DNA from: Lysinibacter sp. HNR
GTDB taxonomy: Bacteria > Actinomycetota > Actinomycetes > Actinomycetales > Microbacteriaceae
Assembly: GCF_029760935.1 (NCBI RefSeq)
Contig: NZ_CP121684.1
Coordinates: 1,054,001 to 1,118,000, forward strand
Reading direction: 5' to 3'
Length of the DNA: 64,000 nucleotides
Positions 18,849-28,224 of the stretch are shown in pieces. The stretch's first letter is position 1; each line of letters begins with the position of its first letter. Under the pieces are notes generated by a model that made no database searches, was not told the DNA's origin, and saw only the letters and a list, made by a program, of their open reading frames with translations. The position numbers and the translations under genes are program-made.

Positions 18849-20123
18849 ATGAACAGGAAAACTGCGCCGCTTTTTTCGGTATTTACTCCCTCTCACGATG
18901 CTCGTTTTCTTGATGAGTGTCTTGAGAGTCTTCAAGCTCAGACCAATACAAGGTGGGAGTGGATAGTACTCCTTAATAATGGGGCTCGTTGGCGTCCTGA
19001 AAACCCTGACCCACGGATACAAATTTATATTGATGATGAGATAAGCGGTATTGGGGCTCTCAAGGCATTGGCTTGTTCGCATGCAAAAGGTAAATATTTG
19101 GTTGAGCTTGACCACGACGATCTGCTCACACCCGATGCTCTGGAGTGCATAGAGAAAGCTTTTAAAAAGACTCCTAAGGCGTCCCTTGTATATAGCTATA
19201 CTGCGCACATTACATCGAGCGGTGGCAGAGATGACAGCCGTTTTTCTGCCGCCGCCGGATGGGTCTACGAAGAGACAAAGATAGGTGATCGAGAGCTGAT
19301 CTATGCTATCTCCATGGAGCCGACTCCGCATAATGTCTCATATATTTGGTTTGCGCCAAATCACGTGAGGGCTTTTCCGAGACGAGTCTACGAAAAAGTT
19401 GGAGGGTACGATGTTACTCGCGGGGTTCTAGACGATCAAGACCTTATGTGTCGGTTGTACCTTGAGGGAGAATTTCACCGAATAGAAAAGTGTCTTTATC
19501 TGCAACGGTTTCATCAGGGTAACACTCAGCATGACTCAGAAACTAATGCTTTTATACAGAAAGAGACAGTAGCTCTCTATGATCAGCGCTTCGAGAGGAA
19601 TGCTCTTGCCTGGTCTAAGCGGAATGGACTTCTTAGTTTAGATCTTGGTGCTGCCCATAACCGTCCAGACGGCTATATGGGGGTGGATCAATATCCGGGC
19701 GAGAAGGTCGATATTGTGGCAACACTGCCAGGGCCCTTAGACCTTCCGGATAATTCGGTTGGTGTTATTCGGGCGGTTGATTTTCTCGAGCATGTTGTTG
19801 ACAAGATTGCTCTTATCAATGAGATTTATCGACTGTTAGCTCCCGGAGGGATTCTTATTTCACAAACACCAAGCACGGATGGGCGGGGTGCTTTCCAAGA
19901 CCCTACGCATGTGGCTTATTACAATGAGCATTCGTTTTGGTACTACACCGATGCAAACTATAGGAGATTCGTTCCGGAAATTGAAGCGAAATTTCAAGTT
20001 TCACGTTTGCAAACAGTTTTCCCCACGGAGTGGCACGCGGCCCATAATATTTCGTATGTTACTGCGAACCTTATCGCGTTAAAACCTGGGGTTCCTCGTA
20101 ACGGTGGTCCTCTCAACATCTAA
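18849..20123 (+). CDS. family 2 glycosyltransferase fused to SAM methyltransferase
   Basis: This 424-residue protein has two catalytic domains. Residues 1-250 are a GT-A/GT2 glycosyltransferase (FSVFTPSHDARFLDECLESL, DxD-type ELDHDD near residue 97, VLDDQDLMCRL acceptor-side motif). Residues 260-400 form a class I methyltransferase (LSLDLGAAHNRPDGYMGVDQ as the SAM site, then PDNSVGVIRAVDFLEHV and LAPGGILI). No transmembrane segment is seen, so it is cytoplasmic. It starts 29 bases after the lipoprotein gene, with no clear ribosome site, so translation may be coupled. Its position suggests it glycosylates the Thr/Ser-rich collagen-like protein, perhaps capping the sugar with a methyl group. 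That link is inference; capsule or glycolipid synthesis is the alternative. Confidence 0.88.
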   Translation: MNRKTAPLFSVFTPSHDARFLDECLESLQAQTNTRWEWIVLLNNGARWRPENPDPRIQIYIDDEISGIGALKALACSHAKGKYLVELDHDDLLTPDALECIEKAFKKTPKASLVYSYTAHITSSGGRDDSRFSAAAGWVYEETKIGDRELIYAISMEPTPHNVSYIWFAPNHVRAFPRRVYEKVGGYDVTRGVLDDQDLMCRLYLEGEFHRIEKCLYLQRFHQGNTQHDSETNAFIQKETVALYDQRFERNALAWSKRNGLLSLDLGAAHNRPDGYMGVDQYPGEKVDIVATLPGPLDLPDNSVGVIRAVDFLEHVVDKIALINEIYRLLAPGGILISQTPSTDGRGAFQDPTHVAYYNEHSFWYYTDANYRRFVPEIEAKFQVSRLQTVFPTEWHAAHNISYVTANLIALKPGVPRNGGPLNI

Positions 20124-20145
20124 ATAGATTTTCCGGAAATCTATT
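20123..20145 (+). terminator. hairpin at the end of the accessory operon
   Basis: A perfect 9-bp inverted repeat AATAGATTT / AAATCTATT encloses the 5-base loop TCCGG and overlaps the stop codon of the glycosyltransferase gene by one base. There is no strong U-tract, so it may be a weak terminator or an mRNA-stabilising hairpin. Confidence 0.5.
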
Positions 20146-20193
20146 ACCTGAAGAACGAGGTGGGGCTCTGCTGCGCTGATGGAAGATATTAAC

Positions 20194-20223
20194 TTGTAAA
20201 GAGTGTACACTGGCTTTTATACT
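20194..20223 (+). promoter_or_regulatory. promoter candidate for rplY
   Basis: TTGTAA (20194-20199) and TATACT (20218-20223) are separated by 18 bases. The transcript would carry a leader of about 145 bases with GC-rich sequence before the GGAGG ribosome site of rplY. Confidence 0.4.
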
Positions 20224-20373
20224 TCGGCGAGGGATGCGCGTAATAAGCGTGTCCGTTATCGACGCGGTGGATGAGGCGTAAGTCTTTCCTCACGCTGCGA
20301 CCGGCGCGAGTTGAATCAAATAGACCCGAGCCTCAGGGCTCACGACTGAGGGGTTACGCCCCACGGAGGAAAA

Positions 20374-20976
20374 ATGAGCAATAATACCGACCACACTCTT
20401 GGTGCAGAATACCGCACCAGCTTTGGTAAGGGTGCGGCCCGCAAGATTCGTGCGGCAGGAAAAATACCCGCTGTGATTTATGGGCACGGAACTGACCCCC
20501 AGCACGTAACCCTTCCGGGGCACGAGATTAGTCTGATCATCCGTAAGGCTAACGCCGTTATCAATCTTGATATCGAGGGAACCCAGCAGCTAACTCTCGT
20601 GAAAGATGTTCAGCGGGACCCCGTTCGTCAGATTATCGAACACCTTGATCTTCTTGTTGTGAAAAAGGGCGAGCTTATTGAGGCTGAAGTCCCCGTGCAC
20701 GTTGAGGGCGACTCCTTCCCCGGAACGCTTGCAATGCTTGAGTTCAACACGCTTCGTCTTCTCGTAGAGGCAACTAACATCCCCGAGAGCGTTGTGGTAA
20801 ACATCGAAGGTCTTGTTGAGGGCGATCAAGTTCTGGCTGGAGGGGTTGAACTACCCAAGGGTGCAAAGCTTGCCGATGAGGAAGACCTCCTCGTTGTTAA
20901 TATCGTGATGCCACGAGCCAGCGTCGCTGACTCTGAGGAGGGTGAGGAAGAGGGAGCAGAAGCGGACGCTTCGTAG
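20374..20976 (+). CDS. rplY: 50S ribosomal protein L25/general stress protein Ctc
   Basis: This 200-residue two-domain L25 (TL5/Ctc type) has the N-terminal 5S-rRNA-binding domain (GKGAARKIRAAGKIPAVIYGHG, HLDLLVVKKGE) and the C-terminal Ctc beta domain (EVPVHVEGDSF). It ends in an acidic tail (DSEEGEEEGAEADAS). It binds 5S rRNA in the large ribosomal subunit. The ATG follows GGAGGAAAA. It sits directly before pth, the usual actinobacterial pairing. The length is typical of the long, two-domain form. Confidence 0.96.
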   Translation: MSNNTDHTLGAEYRTSFGKGAARKIRAAGKIPAVIYGHGTDPQHVTLPGHEISLIIRKANAVINLDIEGTQQLTLVKDVQRDPVRQIIEHLDLLVVKKGELIEAEVPVHVEGDSFPGTLAMLEFNTLRLLVEATNIPESVVVNIEGLVEGDQVLAGGVELPKGAKLADEEDLLVVNIVMPRASVADSEEGEEEGAEADAS

Positions 20977-21005
20977 CCCCGCCGCATTCCATATAGTTCT
21001 GACTG

Positions 21006-21059
21006 TCGAACCCGCTGGAGGTAATCGTGAAAATTCGAGAACTTTTCCAGCGGGTTCGA
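21006..21059 (+). promoter_or_regulatory. 14-bp perfect stem-loop enclosing the pth ribosome site and start codon
   Basis: TCGAACCCGCTGGA (21006-21019) and TCCAGCGGGTTCGA (21046-21059) are perfect complements around a 26-base loop. The stem overlaps part of the GGAGG at 21017-21021, and the loop holds the GTG at 21027. No U-tract follows, so translational masking fits better than simple termination; a terminator or processing role is possible if pth starts at 21129. Confidence 0.6.
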
Positions 21060-21713
21060 GCCGTTAAACCGGTAAATGATCACCCCAGTAGTGTGCCCAA
21101 AATACCCGGTAGTGAGAGAGACAAAAACGTGGCTGAAACCTGGCTGATAGTGGGACTTGGTAATCCCGGAGCTCAGTATGAAAGAACCCGTCACAACGTG
21201 GGGCAGATGGTAGTGGCGGAACTTGCCTCACGGTACTCAAGTCGATTCTCGAAACACCGCGCCCACGCAATGGTTGCAGAGGCGCGGATCGCTCCTGGAG
21301 GTCCCAAAACAATATTGGCCATTCCTAATAGCTTTATGAATGTTTCGGGCGGCCCCGTGGCCGGATTGCTTAAATACTATTCGATTGATGTGGACAAATT
21401 GATTGTGGTGCACGATGAACTCGATATCGATTTTGACAGTATCAAGATTAAGCGTGGTGGAGGGCACGGAGGACACAATGGGTTGCGTGACATTGCCAAA
21501 GCTGTGGACAGCCCAGACTTTACTCGGGTGCGTGTTGGAATCGGGCGCCCACCGGGTCGGCAAGATCCTGCTGACTACGTGCTCCGGGAGTTTAGCTCGA
21601 CTGAACGTCAATCACTCGCGCTTGTTCTCGCAGAGGCTGCGGATGCGGTGGAAGCCGTTGTGTCGGTGGGGTTACTCGAAGCTCAACAGCGATTTCACGC
21701 TCCGAAATCTTAG
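21027..21713 (+). CDS. pth: peptidyl-tRNA hydrolase, with possible N-terminal extension
   Basis: The core begins TWLIVGLGNPGAQYERTRHNVGQM, with the conserved Asn and catalytic His of bacterial Pth, and continues with NSFMNVSGGPV, VVHDELD and GGGHGGHNGLRDI. It recycles peptidyl-tRNA by hydrolysing the ester bond. Two starts are possible. GTG 21027 has a strong GGAGG five bases upstream but adds a 34-residue polar extension and lies inside a stem-loop. GTG 21129 gives the usual length of about 194 residues but lacks a good ribosome site. I list the long form because of its ribosome site. It follows rplY by 50 bases. Confidence 0.92.
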   Translation: MKIRELFQRVRAVKPVNDHPSSVPKIPGSERDKNVAETWLIVGLGNPGAQYERTRHNVGQMVVAELASRYSSRFSKHRAHAMVAEARIAPGGPKTILAIPNSFMNVSGGPVAGLLKYYSIDVDKLIVVHDELDIDFDSIKIKRGGGHGGHNGLRDIAKAVDSPDFTRVRVGIGRPPGRQDPADYVLREFSSTERQSLALVLAEAADAVEAVVSVGLLEAQQRFHAPKS

Positions 21714-21824
21714 ACCCTAGAAGGTTTACACTGAGCTGGATAACCTGGGTGCAGGTGTGGGTGAGTCGTAAGTAAGAAGAGGTTCGTGCTCCGTTCCCGA
21801 AGTGCAACACCCTGAGAGCCGGGG

Positions 21825-21837
21825 TAGTATTATGCGG
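21825..21837 (+). promoter_or_regulatory. leaderless-type -10 box for mfd
   Basis: TAGTAT (21825-21830) is followed by six bases and then the GTG start at 21837, so transcription would begin at the start codon. No Shine-Dalgarno sequence is present. Confidence 0.45.
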
Positions 21838-24800
21838 TGACTCTTCGCGGAATTATTGATTCTCTCCTGCCTTCTGAAAGCTTTTCTCGAGCGCTTACCT
21901 ACACGTCGGAAGACGCTGATTTTTCCCTCATTGAGGCTATTCGTCCACCCCTGTTGGCCGGTCTTCTTCAGCGCAGGGCATCGGTAAAACCTGCATCCGC
22001 TCTTTTTATCGTGACAGCTACCAGCCGTGAGTCCGAGAGTCTACGTGCATCACTTGCTTCTCTCTTGCCAGAAGCCACCATTCTCGAGTTCCCAGCCTGG
22101 GAAACACTCCCACATGAACGTCTGAGCCCCAGCACAGAAACCGTGGGTAAACGGCTCGCTGCGCTCCGTGTCATGAGCGAGTGGACACCGGAATTAGGAA
22201 CCCACCTCATTGTTGTGGGGGCGGTGCGCGCTGCTCTTCAACCACTAGCCGATAACCTACTGTCTGTCGAACCGCTTAATTTTGTTGTGGGCGAACGTGG
22301 CTACGATCTCTCCGAAACCAGTAAAAAACTGGTATCCCTGGCCTACGCCCGGGTTGACCTGGTGACGCGGCGCGGTGAATTTTCCGTGCGCGGAGGACAG
22401 CTTGATGTTTTCTCTCCCACTGCAGAGCATCCGTTACGCATTGAATTTTTTGGTGATGAGGTGGAGGAAATTCGTGCGTTTTCAGTTACCGATCAGCGAA
22501 GTTTACCTCTCAAAATGACCGAGGCAATTCTTGCTCCTAGCCGTGAGCTGCTCCTGGATGAAGGTGTCCAACAGCGGGCACGGGAGTTGCGGAGCGAGTT
22601 TCCTAACCTGACAACAATGCTCGATAAGGTAGCTGAGGGTATTCCGGCCGAGGGCATGGAAAGCCTCACGCCCGTACTTGTGAACAAGCTCGTTCCCGTC
22701 ACAGACTATTTACCGCGGGAGGCAGCGATAGCGGTTGTTTCGCCCGAGCGTGTGCGGACACGCGCGGCGAGTCTCTCTGAAACCAACAGAGAATTTCTTG
22801 CTGCTGCGTGGAGCGCTGCTACCTCCGGGGCAGAGGCTCCCATAGACCTGTCCGGGGGAGACTTCCTCACGCTTGAATCACTGAAGGACTCTCGGGCTGG
22901 CCGCCCCTGGTGGACCCTCAGTACGTTTCAACACGACCTGGAGGATCCAGCAGAGGCACAGGAAAACACTGAAAATTATGTGCGCATTACTGCGGACGCA
23001 ATACCTAGTTTTCGAGGCAGCATGGACGGCGCGGTGAACTATGTGGGCGACCTGGTTCGTGACGGGTGGCGTGTACTTGTGACTGCAGCGGGACAGGGAA
23101 CCGCGGCACGAGCTCATGACGTCCTCTTAGAAAATGAGATTCCTGCTCGATTGGTGCCGGATCTGAGTGGCTCCCCGGAACCGCTCGCGGCTACGCTTAC
23201 TGCGGGTTCAATCGAACACGGGTTTGTGAGCAACGAAGCCAGATTTGCGGTTATCACCGAGGCAGAGTTCTTTGGTCGTAGCGTGTCCTATCAGGCTGGG
23301 CAGGTTAAGAAGCTGGCCAGCCGCAGCAAAAACGTTGTTGATCCTTTGCAGCTACGAGCGGGAGACTATGTGGTACACGAAACCCATGGCATCGGGCGTT
23401 TTATCGAGTTAACACAGCGTGAGATTACAACGGGTTCTGGGCGAAACGTAACTAAAACTCTGCGTGAGTATCTTGCGCTTGAGTATGCTCCCTCAAAGCG
23501 CGGCTATCCCGCGGACAAACTTTTTGTACCAACGGATCAGCTTGATCAGCTCTCGCGTTACGTCGGGGGAGAAGCGCCCGCACTGAGTAAAATGGGGGGT
23601 TCCGATTGGTCAGCGGCTAAGGGTCGTGCGCGTAAGGCCGTGCGTGACATTGCGGTTGAACTCGTGAAGCTATATTCGGCTCGGATGTCGAGTAAAGGTT
23701 TTGCTTTTTCGGCAGATACCCCGTGGCAGCGCGAATTGGAAGAGGCCTTTCCTTTTGTAGAAACTCCTGACCAGCTGACCACTATTAACGCTGTCAAGCG
23801 CGATATGGAGTCTCCCATACCCATGGACCGTCTGGTGTCGGGAGACGTGGGTTTTGGTAAAACGGAGATTGCTGTTCGCGCGGCCTTTAAAGCGGTGCAG
23901 GATTCGAAACAGGTTGTTATGCTCGTGCCCACAACACTGCTTGTCAAACAGCACTTTGAGACTTTTCAGGATCGCTTTGCAGGATTCCCCGTGCGTTTGC
24001 GGGCGCTGAGTCGGTTTCAAACTGATAAGGAAGCGCGAGAGGTCGTGCAGGGTCTTGCAGACGGCTCTGTCGATGTGGTGATTGGTACTCATCGTCTGCT
24101 CTCCGAGGGGATCATCTATAAGGATCTGGGCTTGGTGATTATTGATGAGGAGCAGCGCTTTGGGGTTGAGCATAAAGACATGCTCAAAAAATTGAAAACT
24201 AATGTAGATATCCTGGCGATGAGCGCAACCCCGATCCCACGCACCCTGGAAATGGCTGTTACCGGTATCCGTGAGATGTCTACCTTAGCCACGCCCCCGG
24301 AAGATCGACACCCGATTCTCACGCTTGTGGGTCCTCAATCGGATAAACAGATCGCGGCAGCTATTCGACGTGAACTGTTGCGGGAGGGACAGATTTTCTT
24401 TGTACACAACAGGGTGTCAAGCATCACGCGCACGGCAGCTCACCTTTCCGAGCTTGTGCCGGAGGCCCGTATAGCGGTGGCGCACGGTAAGCTCTCTGAA
24501 GCAACGCTGGAGCGGGTAGTTGTGGACTTTTGGGAGCGGAAGTTTGACGTTCTCGTGTCAACCACAATCGTTGAGACCGGGCTGGACATCGCTAACGCCA
24601 ATACCATCATCATCGATCGCGCAGATAAGTATGGTCTGAGTCAGCTGCACCAGCTTCGTGGTCGAGTAGGTCGGGGTCGTGAGCGAGCCTACGGCTACTT
24701 TATGTATGATGCTGATAGGCCGCTGAGCGAAACGGCTCACGAACGGCTTGAGACTATAGCCACCAATAATGAGTTGGGTTCTGGAATGCAGGTGGCGCTT

Positions 24801-25409
24801 AAGGATCTTGAGATTCGTGGTGCCGGAAATCTGCTGGGTGGTGAGCAATCGGGACATATTGCGGGGGTCGGATTTGACCTCTATTTACGGATGATTGGGG
24901 AGGCGGTTAACACCTTCCGCGGTGAGGACGTGGCCACACTGACTGAGCTTACTCTGGAGTTACCGGTGGCAGCTCACATTCCTGAGGACTATGTGGATAG
25001 TGAACGCCTGAGACTGGAAGCCTATCAAAAGTTTTCTGCCGCGAGCTCCGCGAGTGCAGATGAAGACCAGTTGGGTCTTGTTGTTGAAGAGCTTGTTGAT
25101 CGTTACGGTGCGTTGCCGGACGAGGTAGAGACACTTCTGCTGGTTTCGCAGCTTCGGCACCGTGCAGCCAAGCTCGGATTGAGCAAGGTGGTTGTGCTCG
25201 GACCCAACATCAAGATTGAGCGGGTAGAACTCCCCGACTCCCGCCAGCTTCGAATGCAGCGACTCTACCCTGGATCACGCTACACAGCCGCGACCGGGGT
25301 GATACAGGTGCCCCTTCCCGTTACCCACGGTGTTACTCTGACCGGTGTCGAACTGGTTGAGTGGGTGAGCAAATTGCTTGAGGTTATTATCCCAGACGCA
25401 TCCGGCTAG
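21837..25409 (+). CDS. mfd: transcription-repair coupling factor
   Basis: This 1,190-residue protein has the UvrB-like N-terminal module and an RNA-polymerase interaction domain (RAGDYVVHETHGIGRFIEL, around residue 505). A superfamily 2 translocase follows with Walker A GDVGFGKTE (about residue 670), the DEEQ box in IIDEEQRFGVEHK (about 768), and SATPIPRTLEMA and QLRGRVGRG motifs. A C-terminal TRCF domain ends it. It removes RNA polymerase stalled at DNA lesions and recruits UvrA. The GTG start has no ribosome site but sits behind a TANNNT box, suggesting a leaderless mRNA. Its stop overlaps by 4 bp the end of the convergent oxidoreductase gene. Confidence 0.97.
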   Translation: MTLRGIIDSLLPSESFSRALTYTSEDADFSLIEAIRPPLLAGLLQRRASVKPASALFIVTATSRESESLRASLASLLPEATILEFPAWETLPHERLSPSTETVGKRLAALRVMSEWTPELGTHLIVVGAVRAALQPLADNLLSVEPLNFVVGERGYDLSETSKKLVSLAYARVDLVTRRGEFSVRGGQLDVFSPTAEHPLRIEFFGDEVEEIRAFSVTDQRSLPLKMTEAILAPSRELLLDEGVQQRARELRSEFPNLTTMLDKVAEGIPAEGMESLTPVLVNKLVPVTDYLPREAAIAVVSPERVRTRAASLSETNREFLAAAWSAATSGAEAPIDLSGGDFLTLESLKDSRAGRPWWTLSTFQHDLEDPAEAQENTENYVRITADAIPSFRGSMDGAVNYVGDLVRDGWRVLVTAAGQGTAARAHDVLLENEIPARLVPDLSGSPEPLAATLTAGSIEHGFVSNEARFAVITEAEFFGRSVSYQAGQVKKLASRSKNVVDPLQLRAGDYVVHETHGIGRFIELTQREITTGSGRNVTKTLREYLALEYAPSKRGYPADKLFVPTDQLDQLSRYVGGEAPALSKMGGSDWSAAKGRARKAVRDIAVELVKLYSARMSSKGFAFSADTPWQRELEEAFPFVETPDQLTTINAVKRDMESPIPMDRLVSGDVGFGKTEIAVRAAFKAVQDSKQVVMLVPTTLLVKQHFETFQDRFAGFPVRLRALSRFQTDKEAREVVQGLADGSVDVVIGTHRLLSEGIIYKDLGLVIIDEEQRFGVEHKDMLKKLKTNVDILAMSATPIPRTLEMAVTGIREMSTLATPPEDRHPILTLVGPQSDKQIAAAIRRELLREGQIFFVHNRVSSITRTAAHLSELVPEARIAVAHGKLSEATLERVVVDFWERKFDVLVSTTIVETGLDIANANTIIIDRADKYGLSQLHQLRGRVGRGRERAYGYFMYDADRPLSETAHERLETIATNNELGSGMQVALKDLEIRGAGNLLGGEQSGHIAGVGFDLYLRMIGEAVNTFRGEDVATLTELTLELPVAAHIPEDYVDSERLRLEAYQKFSAASSASADEDQLGLVVEELVDRYGALPDEVETLLLVSQLRHRAAKLGLSKVVVLGPNIKIERVELPDSRQLRMQRLYPGSRYTAATGVIQVPLPVTHGVTLTGVELVEWVSKLLEVIIPDASG

Positions 25410-26818
25410 GAATCAAACCCGAGTCCGAGCTTGTCCAGCGTTCGGAGGATAAAATTGCGCTTACCCTGGTTGTGATCGGCCTGATCCATTGACCACCGTG
25501 TTGCCTGCACTCCGGCGTAGGCAAAGGGTTCAGGCGGAAAGGGGAGTGGAACCTCACGAACCATCCGTAGGGCGGTTCGCTCGGTATGTAGTCCCTCGAT
25601 CCGATCGAGCAGGACGTTGGCGGCAAAGCGTGTCGCCCCCACACCGAGTCCGGTGAATCCTGATGCGTATCCAATTTTTCCCTCGCGGGCCTGTCCATAG
25701 AAGGCACAGAACTGTGTGGAGCTGTCAATTGCCCCTCCCCAGCGATGAGTGAAGGTGACCCCTTCTAACTGCGGAAAAGTTGTGAAAAAGTGGCTGGCGA
25801 GCCGCTCGAAACTTTGCGGGCGATCATCATATTTAGAGTCGACTCGTCCACCATAGTTATAGATGGCATCGTAGCCGCCAAAGAGGATGCGATTGTCTCG
25901 GCTGAGACGATAATAGTGAAATTGATTGGCCATATCCGAGATGCCCTGGCGGTTTTTCCACCCAATGGAGTCCATCTGTTGTGAGGTGAGGGGTTCTGTC
26001 ATCAGAGCGTAGTCATAGACAGGAACCGTGTGGAAACGATAGCGCTTGAGCAGTGACGGAAATGCATTTGTTGCGAGCACAACTCGTGACGCGGAGACGG
26101 GGCCCGCCGCTGTGCGCAGGTGTACCCGTCCGTTATCGAGTTCGGTGGGAGGTTCTATACCGGTTATCGGGGAACGTTCAAAGATCTTCACTCCGAGCTC
26201 TGTTGCCACTCGTGCAAGCTCCATAACGAGTTTTGCCGGGTGAAGCATGGCAACAGAGTCTTTGTCCCAAACACCTGCCAGGTATGTAGGGGAACTCACT
26301 TCTTGCTGTACTTCTTCACCGGAAAGATACCCCTCACCGCGTAGCTCTTTTTCCTGGTAAGGTTCGGTCGCGACGGTGAGCGCTCCCGTGCGTTCGAATT
26401 CACAATCGATGCTGTAGCGCTCAATCGCTGCCTCAATCTCGTTGAGATTTTGCCGACCAAGAGAATCGAGAGCTTCATACTCTTCAGGCCACCGGGCCCG
26501 ACCATTTTCCTCGCCGTGAGTCAGGCTGGCATCACAAAAACCACCGTTTCGGCCGGAGGCCGCCCATCCCACATTTTGCCCTTCGAGAAGGATAACGCTG
26601 CGATTCGGGTTGCGTTCTTTAGCGAGGATTGCGGTCCACAAACCTAGATATCCGCCACCAACAATTGCAAGATCAAAGGTGGAGGGCCCTCGGTATCTTG
26701 GATATTTTGTTACTTGCGCAACATCATCAAGCCAGAAGGGGCGATTAACGCTGGGAGCGAGTGCTTCAAGAATTGTTGATTTTTGAGGCGCGTAACGCTC
26801 AAATACGGTTTGAGACAT
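25406..26818 (-). CDS. FAD-dependent amine/amino-acid oxidoreductase (DAO family)
   Basis: This 470-residue flavoprotein has an N-terminal Rossmann motif VGGGYLGLW near residue 53, then VILLEGQNVGWAASGRNGGF, the FAD contact typical of DadA/PuuB-type oxidases. The C-terminal flavin motif is in GYASGFTGLGVGATRFAANVL. It would oxidise an amine, for example gamma-glutamylputrescine or a D-amino acid; the substrate cannot be read from sequence. AAGGATG precedes the ATG. It is convergent with mfd (4-bp overlap), and nhaA lies 121 bp upstream on the same strand. No polyamine genes are adjacent. Confidence 0.85.
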   Translation of the reverse strand: MSQTVFERYAPQKSTILEALAPSVNRPFWLDDVAQVTKYPRYRGPSTFDLAIVGGGYLGLWTAILAKERNPNRSVILLEGQNVGWAASGRNGGFCDASLTHGEENGRARWPEEYEALDSLGRQNLNEIEAAIERYSIDCEFERTGALTVATEPYQEKELRGEGYLSGEEVQQEVSSPTYLAGVWDKDSVAMLHPAKLVMELARVATELGVKIFERSPITGIEPPTELDNGRVHLRTAAGPVSASRVVLATNAFPSLLKRYRFHTVPVYDYALMTEPLTSQQMDSIGWKNRQGISDMANQFHYYRLSRDNRILFGGYDAIYNYGGRVDSKYDDRPQSFERLASHFFTTFPQLEGVTFTHRWGGAIDSSTQFCAFYGQAREGKIGYASGFTGLGVGATRFAANVLLDRIEGLHTERTALRMVREVPLPFPPEPFAYAGVQATRWSMDQADHNQGKRNFILRTLDKLGLGFDS

Positions 26819-26939
26819 GGCCTATCATCCTTCTGTAGTTATTGGACACTCTCAATATTGATGCCTGGTCATCTTGAGAGCAATCAATACAGTAACTTTA
26901 GCAAGTAAAGCTTTAGATTTTATCTACATTGTAAGGAAA

Positions 26940-28136
26940 TCATGATGCTGAGGGTGTCGGTACAGTGCGGTGGTGGCGTACTCGAATTCTTATCAGGATA
27001 ACAGCCATCACAATCGAGATCGCAGAGCCCGCAAGAACCGCGAGCACGCCCTGATCAGCAACCTCACGGTCAATGCCAAAGGCAAGCTCATTCATGAGGA
27101 GAGAAACGGTAAATCCAATACCGCCGAGGGCTCCCGTGACAACTATGTCGCCAAAGCTCAAAACCGAGGGGTGGGTGGTACGTACGAACCTATCTGCGAG
27201 TAGTGTGGCTCCGACAATACCGATCAGCTTGCCGAGGGGGAGCGCAAACAGAATTGCCCAGAAGGGTGCCTCAAGCGGGGTCTCGGCTAGCACGGGAAGT
27301 GTTACGAGTGCTGCGGAGAAAGCAAAGAGCGGTAGAACGACAACATTGCTGAGAGGCTCGAGTACGTACTGTGCCTGAGTAGCCGGTTTTCCACTCATAG
27401 CAAATCCCAACATCACACCCGCGATAGTTGCGTGGATACCCGATTGGTATATCACGTACCAGGTGGCAAACCCCACAAGAATCATGGCTATGATCAGTGT
27501 GTACTCCTCAACACGATATCGCTTACTTCCCGGGTATTCGCCATTTTTGAGCCTGGCAAAGCGCTTGCTTAAAAAGCCGAAGAACACGCTCAGTATGACT
27601 CCGATGACAATGAGCCCAATTGAGGGATCCACAGTGAAGAATACGGCGATAAAGATAATGCCGGCTAGATCGTCAAGTACGGCCAGTGCGAGAAGGAACA
27701 CACGAACCGTCGAGGGTAGTCCACGCCCCACAATCGCAAGAACGCCCAGGGCAAACGCAATATCGGTTGCCGTGGGGATGGGCCAACTGCTCTGGTAACC
27801 AGAGTCCCATGTGAAAATGATGTAGATTATCGCGGGAACAAGAACACCGCCCAGCGCCGCAATCGCGGGTTTAATAGCTTTGCCGTAGGAGTTAAGCTCG
27901 CCCTCACGAAACTCGTGTTTCAACTCAATAGCAACAATAAAGAAAAAGATCACAAGCACGGCATCGCTGACCCAGTGACCCACAGACATGCTAATTCCGA
28001 GAAAAGGGATACCAACCTTAGTGCCTTGAATATCGTGTGCGACGGAGGTGAGGGGACTGTTGGCAATTGCTAGCCCGAGGATGGCCGCTGTTAAAAGTAA
28101 CATGGCGGACGTTCGGCTAGAGCGGAGCAGTCTCAT
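26940..28136 (-). CDS. nhaA: NhaA-type Na+/H+ antiporter
   Basis: I start at the ATG at 28136 (398 residues), which has an AAAGG site six bases upstream; a TTG at 28193 would add 19 residues without a ribosome site. About eleven hydrophobic segments are visible. The NhaA core motifs are present: PTATDIAFALGVLAIVG and LALAVLDDLAGI, whose adjacent Asp pair binds and carries Na+ and H+. It exports Na+ in exchange for protons at the cytoplasmic membrane, helping pH and salt tolerance. The C-terminal part shows FADSLL-like helices (GIGFTVSLLMNELAF). The gene stands alone. Assignment is firm. Confidence 0.95.
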   Translation of the reverse strand: MRLLRSSRTSAMLLLTAAILGLAIANSPLTSVAHDIQGTKVGIPFLGISMSVGHWVSDAVLVIFFFIVAIELKHEFREGELNSYGKAIKPAIAALGGVLVPAIIYIIFTWDSGYQSSWPIPTATDIAFALGVLAIVGRGLPSTVRVFLLALAVLDDLAGIIFIAVFFTVDPSIGLIVIGVILSVFFGFLSKRFARLKNGEYPGSKRYRVEEYTLIIAMILVGFATWYVIYQSGIHATIAGVMLGFAMSGKPATQAQYVLEPLSNVVVLPLFAFSAALVTLPVLAETPLEAPFWAILFALPLGKLIGIVGATLLADRFVRTTHPSVLSFGDIVVTGALGGIGFTVSLLMNELAFGIDREVADQGVLAVLAGSAISIVMAVILIRIRVRHHRTVPTPSAS

Positions 28137-28224
28137 AGGGGGCCTTTCTAGGGTCGAAAAATTTTTTATCGACCAGACTTCCCGATTCACCAATGACTAA
28201 CTATAGTCGAATTTATTCATTGGT

